Source: Prochlorococcus sp. AG-402-M23
GTDB lineage: Bacteria; Cyanobacteriota; Cyanobacteriia; PCC-6307; Cyanobiaceae
Assembly (NCBI GenBank): GCA_003216575.1
Contig: QCIR01000001.1
Location: forward strand, 124,001 to 188,000
Direction: 5' to 3'
DNA length: 64,000 nucleotides
Shown: positions 26,829 through 35,927 of the stretch, piece by piece
How the letters are laid out: each line of letters opens with the position of its first letter
Position numbering within the stretch: position 1 is the first letter of the stretch
Program-made: the position numbers and the translations under genes
The notes under the pieces: model-generated
The model's input: the letters and a program-made list of their open reading frames with translations, nothing else
Told to the model about the DNA's origin: nothing
The model's database searches: none

Positions 26829-28439
26829 TTATTTACTAATTTTCATTAATAGCATATGATTATCGAATTTTTTAATTGATTTATAGACTTGATAATTTTT
26901 AAAATAAATATCTTCAGAAGTTATTATGTAATCATTTCTATTAACATCAAAAGAGGATTTTACAATTTTAGATGAAGGTAAGTAATATAATAATAAAGTT
27001 TGAATCTTACTATCGACGTTAAACAAATGTATAGTATTTGATTTAATAATCGAAGAGACATCAACATCGTTTAAAAATAACTTTGTTTTATAGTTTGGAC
27101 TTCCTAGAAATCCAAAATTAAATAAAAGCGATAGTGAAATATATTGAGGTATGAAGATATTGTAAAAGAATCTAATTAAATAGGTATTACCGCTCTTAGA
27201 GTTAAATAGGACCCTGATTGAGAATACATAAGATAAAATAATTATAATTAAAAGAACATATAAAAGAAAAACTCTTCCATGAGAATAAACCATTAACTGT
27301 TGATTAAAAAATAATATAAAAGCAAAGACCATACAAATCATTAATACCATAATGGTAGTCAAAAAATATTTAATGATTAGATTAGAAGAACTAAATCGAG
27401 TTGAAAAACATTGTATTTTATAAGCAAATACAAGAGACAATGAAGGTAGCAAAAATAAGTAATAATGTGGATATGAAGTAGACATACATAATAAAATTAA
27501 TAAGGATAAAATAGGGTAGATATAGATTAATAAGGGAAATTTTATAGAATTATTTGATGAGGTAAAAACAAGCAGAAGAAGAAATAAGAGTCCAATAGGA
27601 AATGTAAGGTAAAAATAATTTAGAGGAATTATCAATAAATTACCAACGTCAATTACACCTATTGCTTGCTTTTTAGCAAAATGGAAAAGCGCTGTAATTC
27701 CAACAAGCCCATAATCCTTATATGAATAAAAGAGATTTAAGAAAGTGGGGATAAATCCAACTATAATTCCAATAGAGAAAGTTAATTTGAATTTATAATT
27801 TGACCTTAGTAGCTGATAAAAGAAGAACGGTGTTAGACCTATAAGAGGAACAAATGCCATATAACTTCTAATGAAAAATGCAGTAGATACAAAAAGGCCA
27901 GAAGAAAAGATATACAGAAATTTATGGATTTGATCCTTGGAGTCTAAAAATTGCAGGAAGAAAAATATAACTAAAAGAACACATAAAACAAATGGTAAGT
28001 CTGGACTGGCATATCTAGAATATTGGATCCATAATGGCATTGATGATAGTGATAAAAGTGATATCAATGCCGTACTCTTATTTGATACCTTTAATGCAAT
28101 AAAATATGAAATAAATAAGCAAACAAAAGAAGATAGAATACTTGGAAGTCTTAATGATAATTCACTATTTCCAAATAACCTTATAGATAACGCAATTAAC
28201 CAATAACTACCGAGTGTCTTATGATGAGGAGTTGAAAATGGGGATGAAAACCAATTAATTGATTCTTCAATCAATCTAGATCTTCTAGCATAAAGGCCTT
28301 CATCATGAGCTACTAGACTTAGTGACGAAAGATCTATAATGAAATAGAATAAGGCTAAAAAAAGAATAATAAATAATAGTATGATTAAATTTGTTTTCTT
28401 TAATTGGAAATAATTTATAGTTGTTTGCTTATTATTCAT
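26829..28439 (-). CDS. ArnT/PMT-like family-39 glycosyltransferase
   Basis: Polytopic glycosyltransferase of the PMT/ArnT type, which moves a sugar from a polyprenyl-phosphate donor onto an acceptor outside the membrane. I prefer the ATG at 28439 (MNNKQTTINYFQ, 536 aa); the track start is 12 codons earlier. About 11-12 hydrophobic helices are visible. The first extracytoplasmic loop has the acidic pair typical of the fold (VAHDEGLYARRSRLIEES), followed by YWLIALSIRLFGNSELSLRLPS, a family landmark. No polysaccharide genes lie nearby, so the acceptor is unknown. Very AT-rich and rich in Ile, Leu, Phe and Tyr. Confidence 0.82.
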   Translation of the reverse strand: MNNKQTTINYFQLKKTNLIILLFIILFLALFYFIIDLSSLSLVAHDEGLYARRSRLIEESINWFSSPFSTPHHKTLGSYWLIALSIRLFGNSELSLRLPSILSSFVCLFISYFIALKVSNKSTALISLLSLSSMPLWIQYSRYASPDLPFVLCVLLVIFFFLQFLDSKDQIHKFLYIFSSGLFVSTAFFIRSYMAFVPLIGLTPFFFYQLLRSNYKFKLTFSIGIIVGFIPTFLNLFYSYKDYGLVGITALFHFAKKQAIGVIDVGNLLIIPLNYFYLTFPIGLLFLLLLVFTSSNNSIKFPLLIYIYPILSLLILLCMSTSYPHYYLFLLPSLSLVFAYKIQCFSTRFSSSNLIIKYFLTTIMVLMICMVFAFILFFNQQLMVYSHGRVFLLYVLLIIIILSYVFSIRVLFNSKSGNTYLIRFFYNIFIPQYISLSLLFNFGFLGSPNYKTKLFLNDVDVSSIIKSNTIHLFNVDSKIQTLLLYYLPSSKIVKSSFDVNRNDYIITSEDIYFKNYQVYKSIKKFDNHMLLMKISK

Positions 28440-28620
28440 ATAATTAACAGCTTTAGAGTGAATAATTTTTCGCATAATGGTATATAACTAGAAAAACATT
28501 AGTTCACTAAGGCAAAAACATACTTTAAATCAAATTATATCCAGAGTAATTTGATTTGGGAATCAAAGGAATTGAATTAATAACATCATGTATAATACTA
28601 ATAATTTAAGGATTATAAAG

Positions 28621-28818
28621 ATGGCAACTGCTAAGGAAAAGAAGGAGGAAGTAAAAGCCTCTTTAAAAATCCTACGTGCTGAACTAAGGAAGATGCATTT
28701 AGGGGTAACGGAAGAACTATCACTGCCAGAACCTACAGAAGTCAAGAAATTAATGACTCAAATGGAAGAACTATTGGTAGTAATTGAACCCAAGTCATCA
28801 AGGAAATCAAAAAAGTAA
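28621..28818 (+). CDS. Hypothetical small basic protein
   Basis: 65 aa from the ATG at 28621 (MATAKEKKEEVKASLKIL); the track start 11 codons upstream looks non-coding. The protein is highly charged, with a likely amphipathic helix or short coiled coil (about 3-28), a Pro-containing turn (LSLPEPTEV), a second helix (KKLMTQMEELLVVI) and a basic tail (KSSRKSKK). Composition would suit nucleic-acid or ribosome association. I recognise no family. Confidence 0.6.
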   Translation: MATAKEKKEEVKASLKILRAELRKMHLGVTEELSLPEPTEVKKLMTQMEELLVVIEPKSSRKSKK

Positions 28819-28879
28819 TTTAAAAAGTTAATTTCAGCTGCTAGATATAGAAAAAGAGAAATTATAAATATTTATTTTA

Positions 28880-29107
28880 TTATTTTAGATTAATTCTTTT
28901 TGCATTAAATAGAGTTGGGATTGTTATTAATACTGTAATGGCCAAGGGGTGTTCAGAAATAGTATAAAAAAGTGTAGAGAATGTAAAGAAGTCAAATAGA
29001 AGTCGTAAATCAATTCTTAAGTCATAAAATGAAAGTATAATTAAAATTATTTTTTTCCAATTATATTTTAAATAATTAATTAACCTTATTGTATAACTGT
29101 AATTCAT
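28880..29107 (-). CDS. Small hydrophobic protein at the end of the secDF operon
   Basis: 75 aa, starting 3 bases after the secF stop, so almost certainly in the pdhB-secD-secF transcription unit. Sequence: basic N-terminus (MNYSYTIRLINYLKYNWKK), a hydrophobic stretch (IILIILSFYDL), then a second segment (HPLAITVLITIPTLF). It may be a membrane protein with two short helices. No family recognised. The tight spacing behind secF is the strongest argument that it is real. Confidence 0.55.
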   Translation of the reverse strand: MNYSYTIRLINYLKYNWKKIILIILSFYDLRIDLRLLFDFFTFSTLFYTISEHPLAITVLITIPTLFNAKRINLK

Positions 29108-29110
29108 ATT

Positions 29111-30079
29111 TCATAAATCAAAGTCATTCTTACTTGTTATTGATAATAAAGAAGGTGCTAAAGCAATACTTGACCAAGATCCAGTTATAACTCCAACAAC
29201 TAATGCGAAAGCAAACCAGTACAATGTAGATCCACCCCAAACTAATATGCAAATCAAAGGTAGTAATGTTGTAAAGCTTGTATATAGGGTTCTTGTTAAA
29301 GTTGCACCAACTGCCTTATCGATTTGATATTTAAAACTCGATTTATTATCTATTGAGCTTTTTTCCCTGATCCGGTCAAAAACCACAACAGTATTATTTA
29401 CTGAATAACCTGCAATAGTTAAAAGAGAAACAGCAAATAATGAATCTACTTCTACATTATAAAAATATCCTAACCAGGAAAATACACCGCAAACAATAAG
29501 TACATCATGAAGAAGTGCCAACAATGCAAGAAATGAATACCTCCGATCGTATCTAAAATTTATGTACAAAGCTATTCCAAGGAAAGCAAATAATAATGAT
29601 ATCAAACTACTTTTAAGTAATTGTTTGCCAAGACTTGGGCCAATTATTTCTACTGAAGTATTCTCATTTATAAATGGTCCAAAAGATTTAGTAACTTGAT
29701 TGACTACAGCATCAGATTGAGCAGAAGATAAAAAAGGTAGTCTAATTGATATTAATTTTGAGTTATCAAGCAATTGTATTTGTGGACTAGTTAAATTAGG
29801 AGAAGTATTCGTACTAAAATTTTTATCCTGATTCTTTAAAGCTACTATATTGTATGAAATATCACTTGTATTTATATCAATACAATCATCATCACAACTC
29901 CTTTCTAAAGTTATTTGCGTTCCTCCGGTATAATCTAAACCAAGGTTTAAAGGGGCCTTGATAGAAGTACTTTTAAGGCAAATTAGCATTCCAATTATTG
30001 ATATTAAAGATAAAGAGAATGAAACAAGCCAAACAATTTTTCTATTTTTATAGAGTTGAACATTAAAATTAGCTTTCAT
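29111..30079 (-). CDS. secF: Protein translocase subunit SecF
   Basis: SecF with SecD uses the proton motive force to help pull secretory proteins across the membrane after SecYEG-SecA. 322 aa, six predicted helices with one large periplasmic loop after helix 1. Characteristic motifs are LGLDYTGGTQITLE near residue 45, VEIIGPSLGKQLL, and the membrane core AGYSVNNTVVVFDRIRE (about 225-240). It follows secD by 24 bases. Family length normal. Confidence 0.96.
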   Translation of the reverse strand: MKANFNVQLYKNRKIVWLVSFSLSLISIIGMLICLKSTSIKAPLNLGLDYTGGTQITLERSCDDDCIDINTSDISYNIVALKNQDKNFSTNTSPNLTSPQIQLLDNSKLISIRLPFLSSAQSDAVVNQVTKSFGPFINENTSVEIIGPSLGKQLLKSSLISLLFAFLGIALYINFRYDRRYSFLALLALLHDVLIVCGVFSWLGYFYNVEVDSLFAVSLLTIAGYSVNNTVVVFDRIREKSSIDNKSSFKYQIDKAVGATLTRTLYTSFTTLLPLICILVWGGSTLYWFAFALVVGVITGSWSSIALAPSLLSITSKNDFDL

Positions 30080-30103
30080 AATTTATGTGATTTTAATTTG
30101 TTG

Positions 30104-31594
30104 CTATTGAACATTGGTTGATGGTGAAGGAATCTGATTAGGATTTATAAAGTTTGAAATTTTCCTAAGGCCTTGATAACTCATTAAAAACTTTAATATT
30201 GCTTTTGTACATGTTAAGGCAGTAAATAAGCTCAATACAACCCCAATACCCAATGTAGCTGCAAAACCTTTTACAAATCCAGTACCTAAATAAAATAATG
30301 TAATGCAGCTTATTAAAGTAGTTATATGACCATCAATTATTGATGAAAAAGCGTTTTTAAAACTTGCATCTATTGAACGAATCAAAGTATTTCCATTGCG
30401 TAATTCTTCCTTTAATCTTTCAAAAATAAGAACATTAGCATCAACAGCCATTCCTATGCTTAATATAAATCCAGCAATACCTGGAAGAGTAAGTGTTACG
30501 GGTAGTAGTGCATAAATAGAAAGGGTGAATAGCGAATAAAAAGACAATGCCAGGACAGCAACAAAACCAGCTAGCTTATAGATGAAGATCATAAAAATAG
30601 CGACAAAAAGCAATCCTGTTAGAGCTGCAAAAAGACTAAGACGAATATTTTGAATCCCCAGAGAAGGTCCTATTGTTCTTATTTGGATAATATCAATTGG
30701 TAGAGGCAAAGCTCCGCCCCTTAATTGAACTTCTAAATTTCTAGCATCATCAGCCGTAAAGTTTCCGCTGATAGTAGCGGCACCACCAGTTATACCGGCA
30801 GCTTCAAATTGTTTACCCACACTTGCCTCGCTATATGAAATCCCATCAATAACAATTCCAAGCAATCGAGAGGTACCCGCGATAGATTTAGTAAGATCCG
30901 CAAATAATTCACCTCCCTCACTATTGAAGCTTAAAGTGACCTCCCAATTGTTGGTGTTTTGATCTTGCCGTCTACCTGCATTTGTCAAATATTGTCCAGT
31001 TAATGATGTTGGCTCAAATAGAGCTGCTATGTCGGTACTTATTCTATTCCTTAGAATATTGAATTGAACGATATCTAAAATCTGGTCGGATTGAATGTTA
31101 TATTTTTCGAATAACTGATTAATTTTATTATTAATATTAATCTCCTTTATCAATTGAGCTGAATTATTATTTTCTTCTAATAATTTAATAACAGATTCAA
31201 CATTATTTCGTTGAGTTTGTAAATCTTTTAATTGAGCTTCTGTACCATTTTTCTGAATTCTGAATTCTAATAGAGCAGTTTCACCTAATACTTTTGCTGC
31301 TCCAGAAGGATCTTGTTCCCCTGGAAGTTCTAATAACAATTGATTTGTTCCTACAGTTTGAAGTTGAGAATCTGCAACGCCTAATCCGTTTACTCTCTTA
31401 TCAAGAACAGCCTTAACTCCTTCGATTTCATTGGAGGTGATTTTTGTGATTTCCTTAACAGGCTGAACCTCTAGAGTTAATTGACTACCACCTCGTAGAT
31501 CCAATCCTAATTGAAAAGGTATACTAGTGCATATAAAAATACTTAATACTGCAAAAATAACAACCAAAAAAAACCAATAATTATTTTTGCGCAT
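30104..31594 (-). CDS. secD: Protein translocase subunit SecD
   Basis: SecD partner of SecF; 496 aa, the compact cyanobacterial length. It has helix 1 at the N-terminus, the SecD motif LGLDLRGGSQLTLEV (about 29-43), a large periplasmic P1 domain, and five C-terminal helices with ILSIGMAVDANVLIFERLKEELRNG holding the conserved membrane Asp. pdhB ends 2 bases before its start on the same strand, giving the run pdhB-secD-secF. An Asn-rich insertion (about 150-190) lies in the periplasmic domain. Confidence 0.96.
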   Translation of the reverse strand: MRKNNYWFFLVVIFAVLSIFICTSIPFQLGLDLRGGSQLTLEVQPVKEITKITSNEIEGVKAVLDKRVNGLGVADSQLQTVGTNQLLLELPGEQDPSGAAKVLGETALLEFRIQKNGTEAQLKDLQTQRNNVESVIKLLEENNNSAQLIKEININNKINQLFEKYNIQSDQILDIVQFNILRNRISTDIAALFEPTSLTGQYLTNAGRRQDQNTNNWEVTLSFNSEGGELFADLTKSIAGTSRLLGIVIDGISYSEASVGKQFEAAGITGGAATISGNFTADDARNLEVQLRGGALPLPIDIIQIRTIGPSLGIQNIRLSLFAALTGLLFVAIFMIFIYKLAGFVAVLALSFYSLFTLSIYALLPVTLTLPGIAGFILSIGMAVDANVLIFERLKEELRNGNTLIRSIDASFKNAFSSIIDGHITTLISCITLFYLGTGFVKGFAATLGIGVVLSLFTALTCTKAILKFLMSYQGLRKISNFINPNQIPSPSTNVQ

Positions 31595-31596
31595 TA

Positions 31597-32586
31597 TTAA
31601 TCGACTCCACCATTATTAATAATTTTTTCAGCAGCATCAACTATTTGATGAGGTTGAATAATAGTTAAATTTTCTAAGTTTCCATTATAAGGAGTCGGAA
31701 TATCCTGGCTGCTTAAACGTACAGGAGGAGAATCTAAATCATCGAAGCAATTCTCTGTAATTAAAGACATCAATTCTGCAGCAATACCGCCTGTTTTCAT
31801 ACATTCTTCAACAATAATTACTCTATGTGTTTTTTTGATAGATTTAGAAATTGTTTCCATATCAAAAGGCTTAAGACTTATTAAATCAATCAATTCAACA
31901 TCAATTCCTTTTCCTTCAAGAAGTTCGACTGCTTTTAAACAATGGTGACGCATTCTTGAATAAGTCAAAATTGTAATGTCTCTTCCTGGCTTTACAAGAT
32001 CTGCTTGATCTAGGGCACAGATATAATCACCATCAGGTAGCTCTTCTGTAAGGTTATACAAAAGAACATGCTCAAAGAAAAGAACAGGATTATTGTCCCT
32101 AATTGCAGCTTTCATTAGGCCCTTAGCATTTGTAGGAGTACTACAAGCCACAATTTTTATACCAGGAACAGCATGAAAATAAGCTTCAAGTCTTTGACTG
32201 TGTTCAGCGCCTAATTGCCTTCCAACACCACCAGGGCCACGCACAACTGTTGGAATAGTAAAATTTCCGCCACTTGTATATCTAAGCATCCCCATATTGT
32301 TGGAAATTTGATTAAAAGCAAGCAATAAAAAACCCATATTCATGCCTTCCACAATTGGTCTTAAACCTGTCATAGCTGCACCAACAGCCATACCAGTAAA
32401 ACTATTTTCAGCAATTGGTGTATCTAAGACTCTGAACTCTCCATATTTTTCATATAAATCTTTAGTAACTTTATAAGACCCGCCATATTGTCCAACATCC
32501 TCACCCATTACACAGACCAAGGGATCTCTAGCCATTTCTTCATCAATTGCTTCACGAAGAGCATTAAATAAAAGAGTCCCTTTCAC
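31597..32586 (-). CDS. pdhB: Pyruvate dehydrogenase E1 component, beta subunit
   Basis: E1 beta subunit of the pyruvate dehydrogenase complex, which with E1 alpha and ThDP decarboxylates pyruvate for acetyl-CoA supply. 329 aa, normal length. Motifs include [19 protein letters not shown] near residue 26, [23 protein letters not shown] near 53, [20 protein letters not shown] and the C-terminal [13 protein letters not shown]. The E1 alpha gene is not adjacent, consistent with scattered pdh genes in cyanobacteria. secD starts 2 bases after its stop. Confidence 0.95.
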   Translation of the reverse strand: MKGTLLFNALREAIDEEMARDPLVCVMGEDVGQYGGSYKVTKDLYEKYGEFRVLDTPIAENSFTGMAVGAAMTGLRPIVEGMNMGFLLLAFNQISNNMGMLRYTSGGNFTIPTVVRGPGGVGRQLGAEHSQRLEAYFHAVPGIKIVACSTPTNAKGLMKAAIRDNNPVLFFEHVLLYNLTEELPDGDYICALDQADLVKPGRDITILTYSRMRHHCLKAVELLEGKGIDVELIDLISLKPFDMETISKSIKKTHRVIIVEECMKTGGIAAELMSLITENCFDDLDSPPVRLSSQDIPTPYNGNLENLTIIQPHQIVDAAEKIINNGGVD

Positions 32587-32648
32587 AGCATTAACAGATG
32601 GTCCGGATTACCGGTTTGTTATTCCAAGCTATCTCAAACAGTGCCTAA

Positions 32649-32744
32649 TTACCCACCTGCGGCAAAAGTCGATAACAGCAATATAGAAAGCAACATCCCA
32701 GGAGATAGCAATAAAACCAGAAGACCTAAATCATGAAGAGTCAT
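32649..32744 (-). CDS. Possible 31-aa hydrophobic microprotein upstream of pdhB
   Basis: Not in the ORF track. ATG at 32744, TAA at 32649, coding MTLHDLGLLVLLLSPGMLLS plus a short hydrophobic end LSTFAAGG, i.e. essentially one membrane helix. It fills most of the 194-bp gap between DUF3082 and pdhB on the same strand. Size and topology resemble tiny photosystem or cytochrome subunits, but I cannot match a family. There is only a weak purine run before the ATG. Confidence 0.45.
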   Translation of the reverse strand: MTLHDLGLLVLLLSPGMLLSILLLSTFAAGG

Positions 32745-32780
32745 AGAAAGATCCAAATATGACAATTTAATAGTTAAATA

Positions 32781-33146
32781 CTAGTCTGTTTTTTCCTTAT
32801 TGCCTTCTATCAAACTTCGAATAAATACTAAAAACAAACCTATTCCAATAAAACCAAACGTAAAAGTTGCAAGAAAGCTAATTCCAATAATTAGTGTTTT
32901 AAAACCGGAAGCAATACTCTGAGCAATTGGTGAAGAATAATTAGGAGTATGAATAGAAAAATATAAAACTATTTTTTTACTAATAAAAAGGCTTAGCAGG
33001 CTAAAAGATAAACTGGTAACCGAGCCTGAAAGAAAGCTTAAAGGGCCTTTCTTTTTATCAGAACTAGCGGTATCTAAAGGACCTGATGAGGGAATAGCTA
33101 ATTCATCAGAATCATTTTTAAACCCATTACTAGGTGAATTCATCAC
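32781..33146 (-). CDS. DUF3082 membrane protein
   Basis: 121-aa cyanobacterial protein of the DUF3082 family. The N-terminal 35 residues are polar and probably disordered (SGPLDTASSDKKKGP), followed by two predicted helices (about 45-62 and 83-108). The conserved region reads SPIAQSIASGFKTLIIGISF and FGFIGIGLFLVFIRSL. Function not known. Its start overlaps the end of ispE by 17 bases, so it is read from the rsmA-ispE transcript. Confidence 0.78.
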   Translation of the reverse strand: MMNSPSNGFKNDSDELAIPSSGPLDTASSDKKKGPLSFLSGSVTSLSFSLLSLFISKKIVLYFSIHTPNYSSPIAQSIASGFKTLIIGISFLATFTFGFIGIGLFLVFIRSLIEGNKEKTD

Positions 33147-34101
33147 TTAATTGAACTCCATTAGACATCATTGAACATGCCCAAGCTGATAAACCAGCTC
33201 TTTCAAATTCAATAACATGTTCTTTTAGTACTTTATTTGCTTGGTCATAATTTTTAAACAAGGCAAAACAACTTGGGCCAGAACCACTCATTGAAACTAA
33301 AAAGCAATCAGGTAAACGAGACAATATCTTCAATGACTTTTCAACTTCTGGTGTCATAGGGAGAACGCTTTTTTGTAAATCATTTTGTAATTCTTTTCGA
33401 TTATCTAATAGCGACTGATCAGACCAGTCATTAGATCTAACAATATTTCTCTTGATTTCAAAATCCCTATCATCTTCAAGATAGCTATCACCATAATGTT
33501 CTTTATATTTTTTATATGCAACTGGAGTAGAAACTTGTATTGAAGGGTCTTTAACCAAAATAAGACCCAACTGAAATTGATCAAATTTTAATTTTTCTAA
33601 AATTTCACCTCTACCAAAACATATCTGCCTACCTCCTGATATGCAAAAAGGGATATCTGATCCTATTTCTTTTGATAATTTCTCTAATTCCTCAGTCTTA
33701 AGGTTTAACCTCCAGAGTTTATTTAATCCAACCAATGTTGCTGCTGCATCTGTAGAACCCCCTGCCAATCCTGCTCCAATAGGGATATTTTTTTCAAGTT
33801 CAATATCAACACCTAATTTTGTATTTCCTACTTTATTTCTCAATAGCTTAGCAGCTTTTATTATTAGATTGTCCTCACCATTACTAATCTCGTTATTATT
33901 AGATTTAAGAGTTATTTTATTATCTGAACTTTTTATCATTTTCAATTGATCACTTAAATTAATACTTTGCATGACCATTGCTAATTCATGAAAGCCATCG
34001 TTACGAATACCTAAAACCTCTAAATGTAAATTAATTTTTGCATGTGCTTTTGCAATAAGAAAATCTTCATTTGCTTTGGAAGGGACCATTTTTAATAACA
34101 C
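33130..34101 (-). CDS. ispE: 4-diphosphocytidyl-2-C-methyl-D-erythritol kinase
   Basis: GHMP kinase of the MEP isoprenoid pathway, phosphorylating CDP-ME. 323 aa. Key motifs are the N-terminal KAHAKINLHLEVLGIRNDGFHEL, the ATP-binding glycine-rich loop PIGAGLAGGSTDAAATL (about residue 100-116) and the C-terminal SMSGSGPSCFALF. An internal ATG at 34089 (MVPSKANED) is also possible. Either way it overlaps the rsmA 3' end, so the two are coupled. dxs of the same pathway is at 14-16 kb. Confidence 0.95.
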   Translation of the reverse strand: MLLKMVPSKANEDFLIAKAHAKINLHLEVLGIRNDGFHELAMVMQSINLSDQLKMIKSSDNKITLKSNNNEISNGEDNLIIKAAKLLRNKVGNTKLGVDIELEKNIPIGAGLAGGSTDAAATLVGLNKLWRLNLKTEELEKLSKEIGSDIPFCISGGRQICFGRGEILEKLKFDQFQLGLILVKDPSIQVSTPVAYKKYKEHYGDSYLEDDRDFEIKRNIVRSNDWSDQSLLDNRKELQNDLQKSVLPMTPEVEKSLKILSRLPDCFLVSMSGSGPSCFALFKNYDQANKVLKEHVIEFERAGLSAWACSMMSNGVQLSDEFT

Positions 34102-34939
34102 AAGTTTCTTTTAAAGCTTTTGCCAAGGCGAACCAATTGGAAGGTGAGATTTCCTGTGGTCTTTGATCAAGACTAATACCTCTGTAGGCGAAAAAATCCT
34201 TTATCTGATCATTGGAAGTAACAAAACTTCCAATCGTGTTTCTTAATTTCTTTCTTCTACCAGCAAAAGCATGTTTCAAAAGTTTCTCTAATAAATCACC
34301 TATCTCATAAAAATCTGGCTCAATAGAAACAAAGGGCTTAATCATGACTACTTTAGAATCCACCTTGGGTGCCGGTTGAAAACATTTAGAAGGCACATCG
34401 CATACATCCTGACATTTTGCTAATAGCTGAATCCGTACACTTAAAGCACTAAAATTACTAGTTCCAGGTAGAGCCACAAGTCTTTGTGCAACTTCTTTTT
34501 GCATAAGTAAAACTAAAGTTTCAAAACTATTATCAGGTGCTTTTCTTAATTCACCAATCAATCTTTTTAATAGTGGACCCGTAATGTTATAGGGAATATT
34601 AGCTACAACCTTGTTAAGAACTAGTCCGTTTTCAGTCTCCAGTGGAGCAGTTAGAATATCTCCCTCTCTCAAACTAAATTTATTTTGATGTCTAAAACGT
34701 TTTTTCAAACCAACGACTAAATCTCTATCTAGCTCAATTGCTTGGATGAATCTTGCTTGGGATTCAATTAATTTTTCAGTTAAAACACCTTTGCCTGGAC
34801 CAACTTCTAATACGCAATCTTCAGAATTCAATTCGGCAGCCTTAACTATTTGATCCAGGACGCCCTGATCTCTCAACCAATGTTGTCCAAAGCGTTTTCT
34901 AGGAATATGCCTAAAATCATTCAAAGTTTTTTCAACCAT
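34067..34939 (-). CDS. rsmA: 16S rRNA (adenine(1518/1519)-N6)-dimethyltransferase
   Basis: RsmA/KsgA dimethylates two adjacent adenines in helix 45 of 16S rRNA late in small-subunit assembly. I choose the ATG at 34939 (MVEKTLNDFRHIPRKRFGQHWL, 290 aa); the track start is a TTG five codons upstream. SAM-binding motif I is VLEVGPGKGVLTEKL, and the catalytic NxPY motif appears as VANIPYN. FGQHWL and the C-terminal HAFAGRRKKLRN are family landmarks. It overlaps ispE by up to 35 bases, a common cyanobacterial arrangement. Confidence 0.95.
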   Translation of the reverse strand: MVEKTLNDFRHIPRKRFGQHWLRDQGVLDQIVKAAELNSEDCVLEVGPGKGVLTEKLIESQARFIQAIELDRDLVVGLKKRFRHQNKFSLREGDILTAPLETENGLVLNKVVANIPYNITGPLLKRLIGELRKAPDNSFETLVLLMQKEVAQRLVALPGTSNFSALSVRIQLLAKCQDVCDVPSKCFQPAPKVDSKVVMIKPFVSIEPDFYEIGDLLEKLLKHAFAGRRKKLRNTIGSFVTSNDQIKDFFAYRGISLDQRPQEISPSNWFALAKALKETCVIKNGPFQSK

Positions 34940-35050
34940 ACGCACAATCACCAAACCAGATTAGAAATGATCACATATTTCACTCAAATAAAAATAAATT
35001 ATTTAAAATATACTCACAAGAACATCTTCAATCAATATACATTTTCTAAA

Positions 35051-35416
35051 ATGACTTTTGACAGCCATAGCCTTGAACGATTAAAAAAGCTAGGACGAAA
35101 ACTACCTAAAGAGATATCAAAACCTCAATCAAATCAATTAAAAAATCAAAAAGACAGAAAAAAGCATAAGTTACACCCAGTAGAAATCGAAACCAATCCT
35201 GAACAACTTTTTAGAGAGTTAATGGAAATAAGTCCAGATGGAAACATACCACCTCATTTATTAGAAAGACTAAAAGAACTAGAATCAAATAATGTGAAAA
35301 TTCCTTCCAATGCAGATTCATCCATTAACGAAAAGTCTAAAGACCTTTCAACTGAAGATTCTCTAAACCTATATACCCAATTTCAACAATTTCTACTAGA
35401 AGATGATATCGATTAG
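35051..35416 (+). CDS. Hypothetical protein conserved in marine picocyanobacteria
   Basis: 121 aa from the ATG at 35051 (MTFDSHSLERLKKLGRKLP); the track start at 34850 lies inside rsmA on the other strand. The first 20 residues form an amphipathic basic helix, followed by a lysine- and glutamine-rich linker, a short helical segment ETNPEQLFRELMEISPDGNIPPHL, and an acidic end QQFLLEDDID. No membrane helix. It precedes rlmH by 12 bases and is likely cotranscribed, which hints at a ribosome link, but no function is recognised. Confidence 0.7.
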   Translation: MTFDSHSLERLKKLGRKLPKEISKPQSNQLKNQKDRKKHKLHPVEIETNPEQLFRELMEISPDGNIPPHLLERLKELESNNVKIPSNADSSINEKSKDLSTEDSLNLYTQFQQFLLEDDID

Positions 35417-35428
35417 AAATATATTTTT

Positions 35429-35866
35429 ATGCTTAATATTTCACACTACAAAATCATTGCTATTGGGAAAATAAAAAAAAAATGGGTTCAAGAAGGTATA
35501 GAAATTTACTTAAAAAGATTACCTGGCTTAGAAGTTATAGAGATAAAAGACAACAAGCACATGAAAGAAGTACATATGATCAAAGAAATCATTCGCAAGA
35601 ATGAAATTCTCGTAACTCTTAATGAAAATGGTCAATCTTTCACATCAAAGCAATTAGCAACAAAACTTTTAAATTCTCACAATCAAAATATCATTTTTGT
35701 TATTGGAGGTGCTTCAGGTCTTCACCCTTCTCTCAATAACTTGGCCTCTTGGCAACTAAGTCTTTCACCATTAACTTTTCCTCATGAAATCGCTCGTCTT
35801 TTACTAATAGAACAACTCTACCGAGCAAAAACCATTACCCAAGGATCTCCTTACCACAAGGAATAA
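35429..35866 (+). CDS. rlmH: 23S rRNA pseudouridine-1915 N3-methyltransferase
   Basis: RlmH is a small SPOUT (alpha/beta knot) methyltransferase acting on helix 69 of 23S rRNA. 145 aa. The SAM-binding knot is visible as IIFVIGGASGLHPSL (about 90-104) and the C-terminal LSLSPLTFPHEIARLLLIEQLYRA followed by GSPYHKE, the invariant RlmH end. N-terminal IIAIGKIKKKWVQEGIEIYLKR is also typical. Follows the 121-aa unknown gene by 12 bases. Confidence 0.95.
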   Translation: MLNISHYKIIAIGKIKKKWVQEGIEIYLKRLPGLEVIEIKDNKHMKEVHMIKEIIRKNEILVTLNENGQSFTSKQLATKLLNSHNQNIIFVIGGASGLHPSLNNLASWQLSLSPLTFPHEIARLLLIEQLYRAKTITQGSPYHKE

Positions 35867-35887
35867 GACACAAACAAAACGACAAGT

Positions 35888-35916
35888 AGTTCTTTTGTAC
35901 TATACTAAATTATACT
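35888..35916 (+). promoter_or_regulatory. LexA-box-like site over the umuDC promoter
   Basis: AGTTCTTTTGTACT (35888-35901) matches the cyanobacterial LexA-box pattern RGTACnnnDGTWCB with one mismatch and is near-palindromic. A -10 hexamer TATACT lies at 35911-35916, and 17 bases separate it from the first six bases of the box, which therefore occupies the -35 position. umuD begins 11 bases after the -10. This layout fits LexA repression of umuDC and induction by DNA damage. The consensus is from memory; binding is untested. Confidence 0.6.
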
Positions 35917-35927
35917 GATCTGGGTCT

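Noticed and set aside
27937-28206. 89-aa plus-strand ORF within the glycosyltransferase
   Set aside because: Antisense shadow of membrane-helix codons.
34850-35050. N-terminal extension of the 121-aa gene before rlmH (track start 34850)
   Set aside because: It lies antisense to rsmA; the ATG at 35051 begins the conserved-looking protein and the extension composition is shadow-like.
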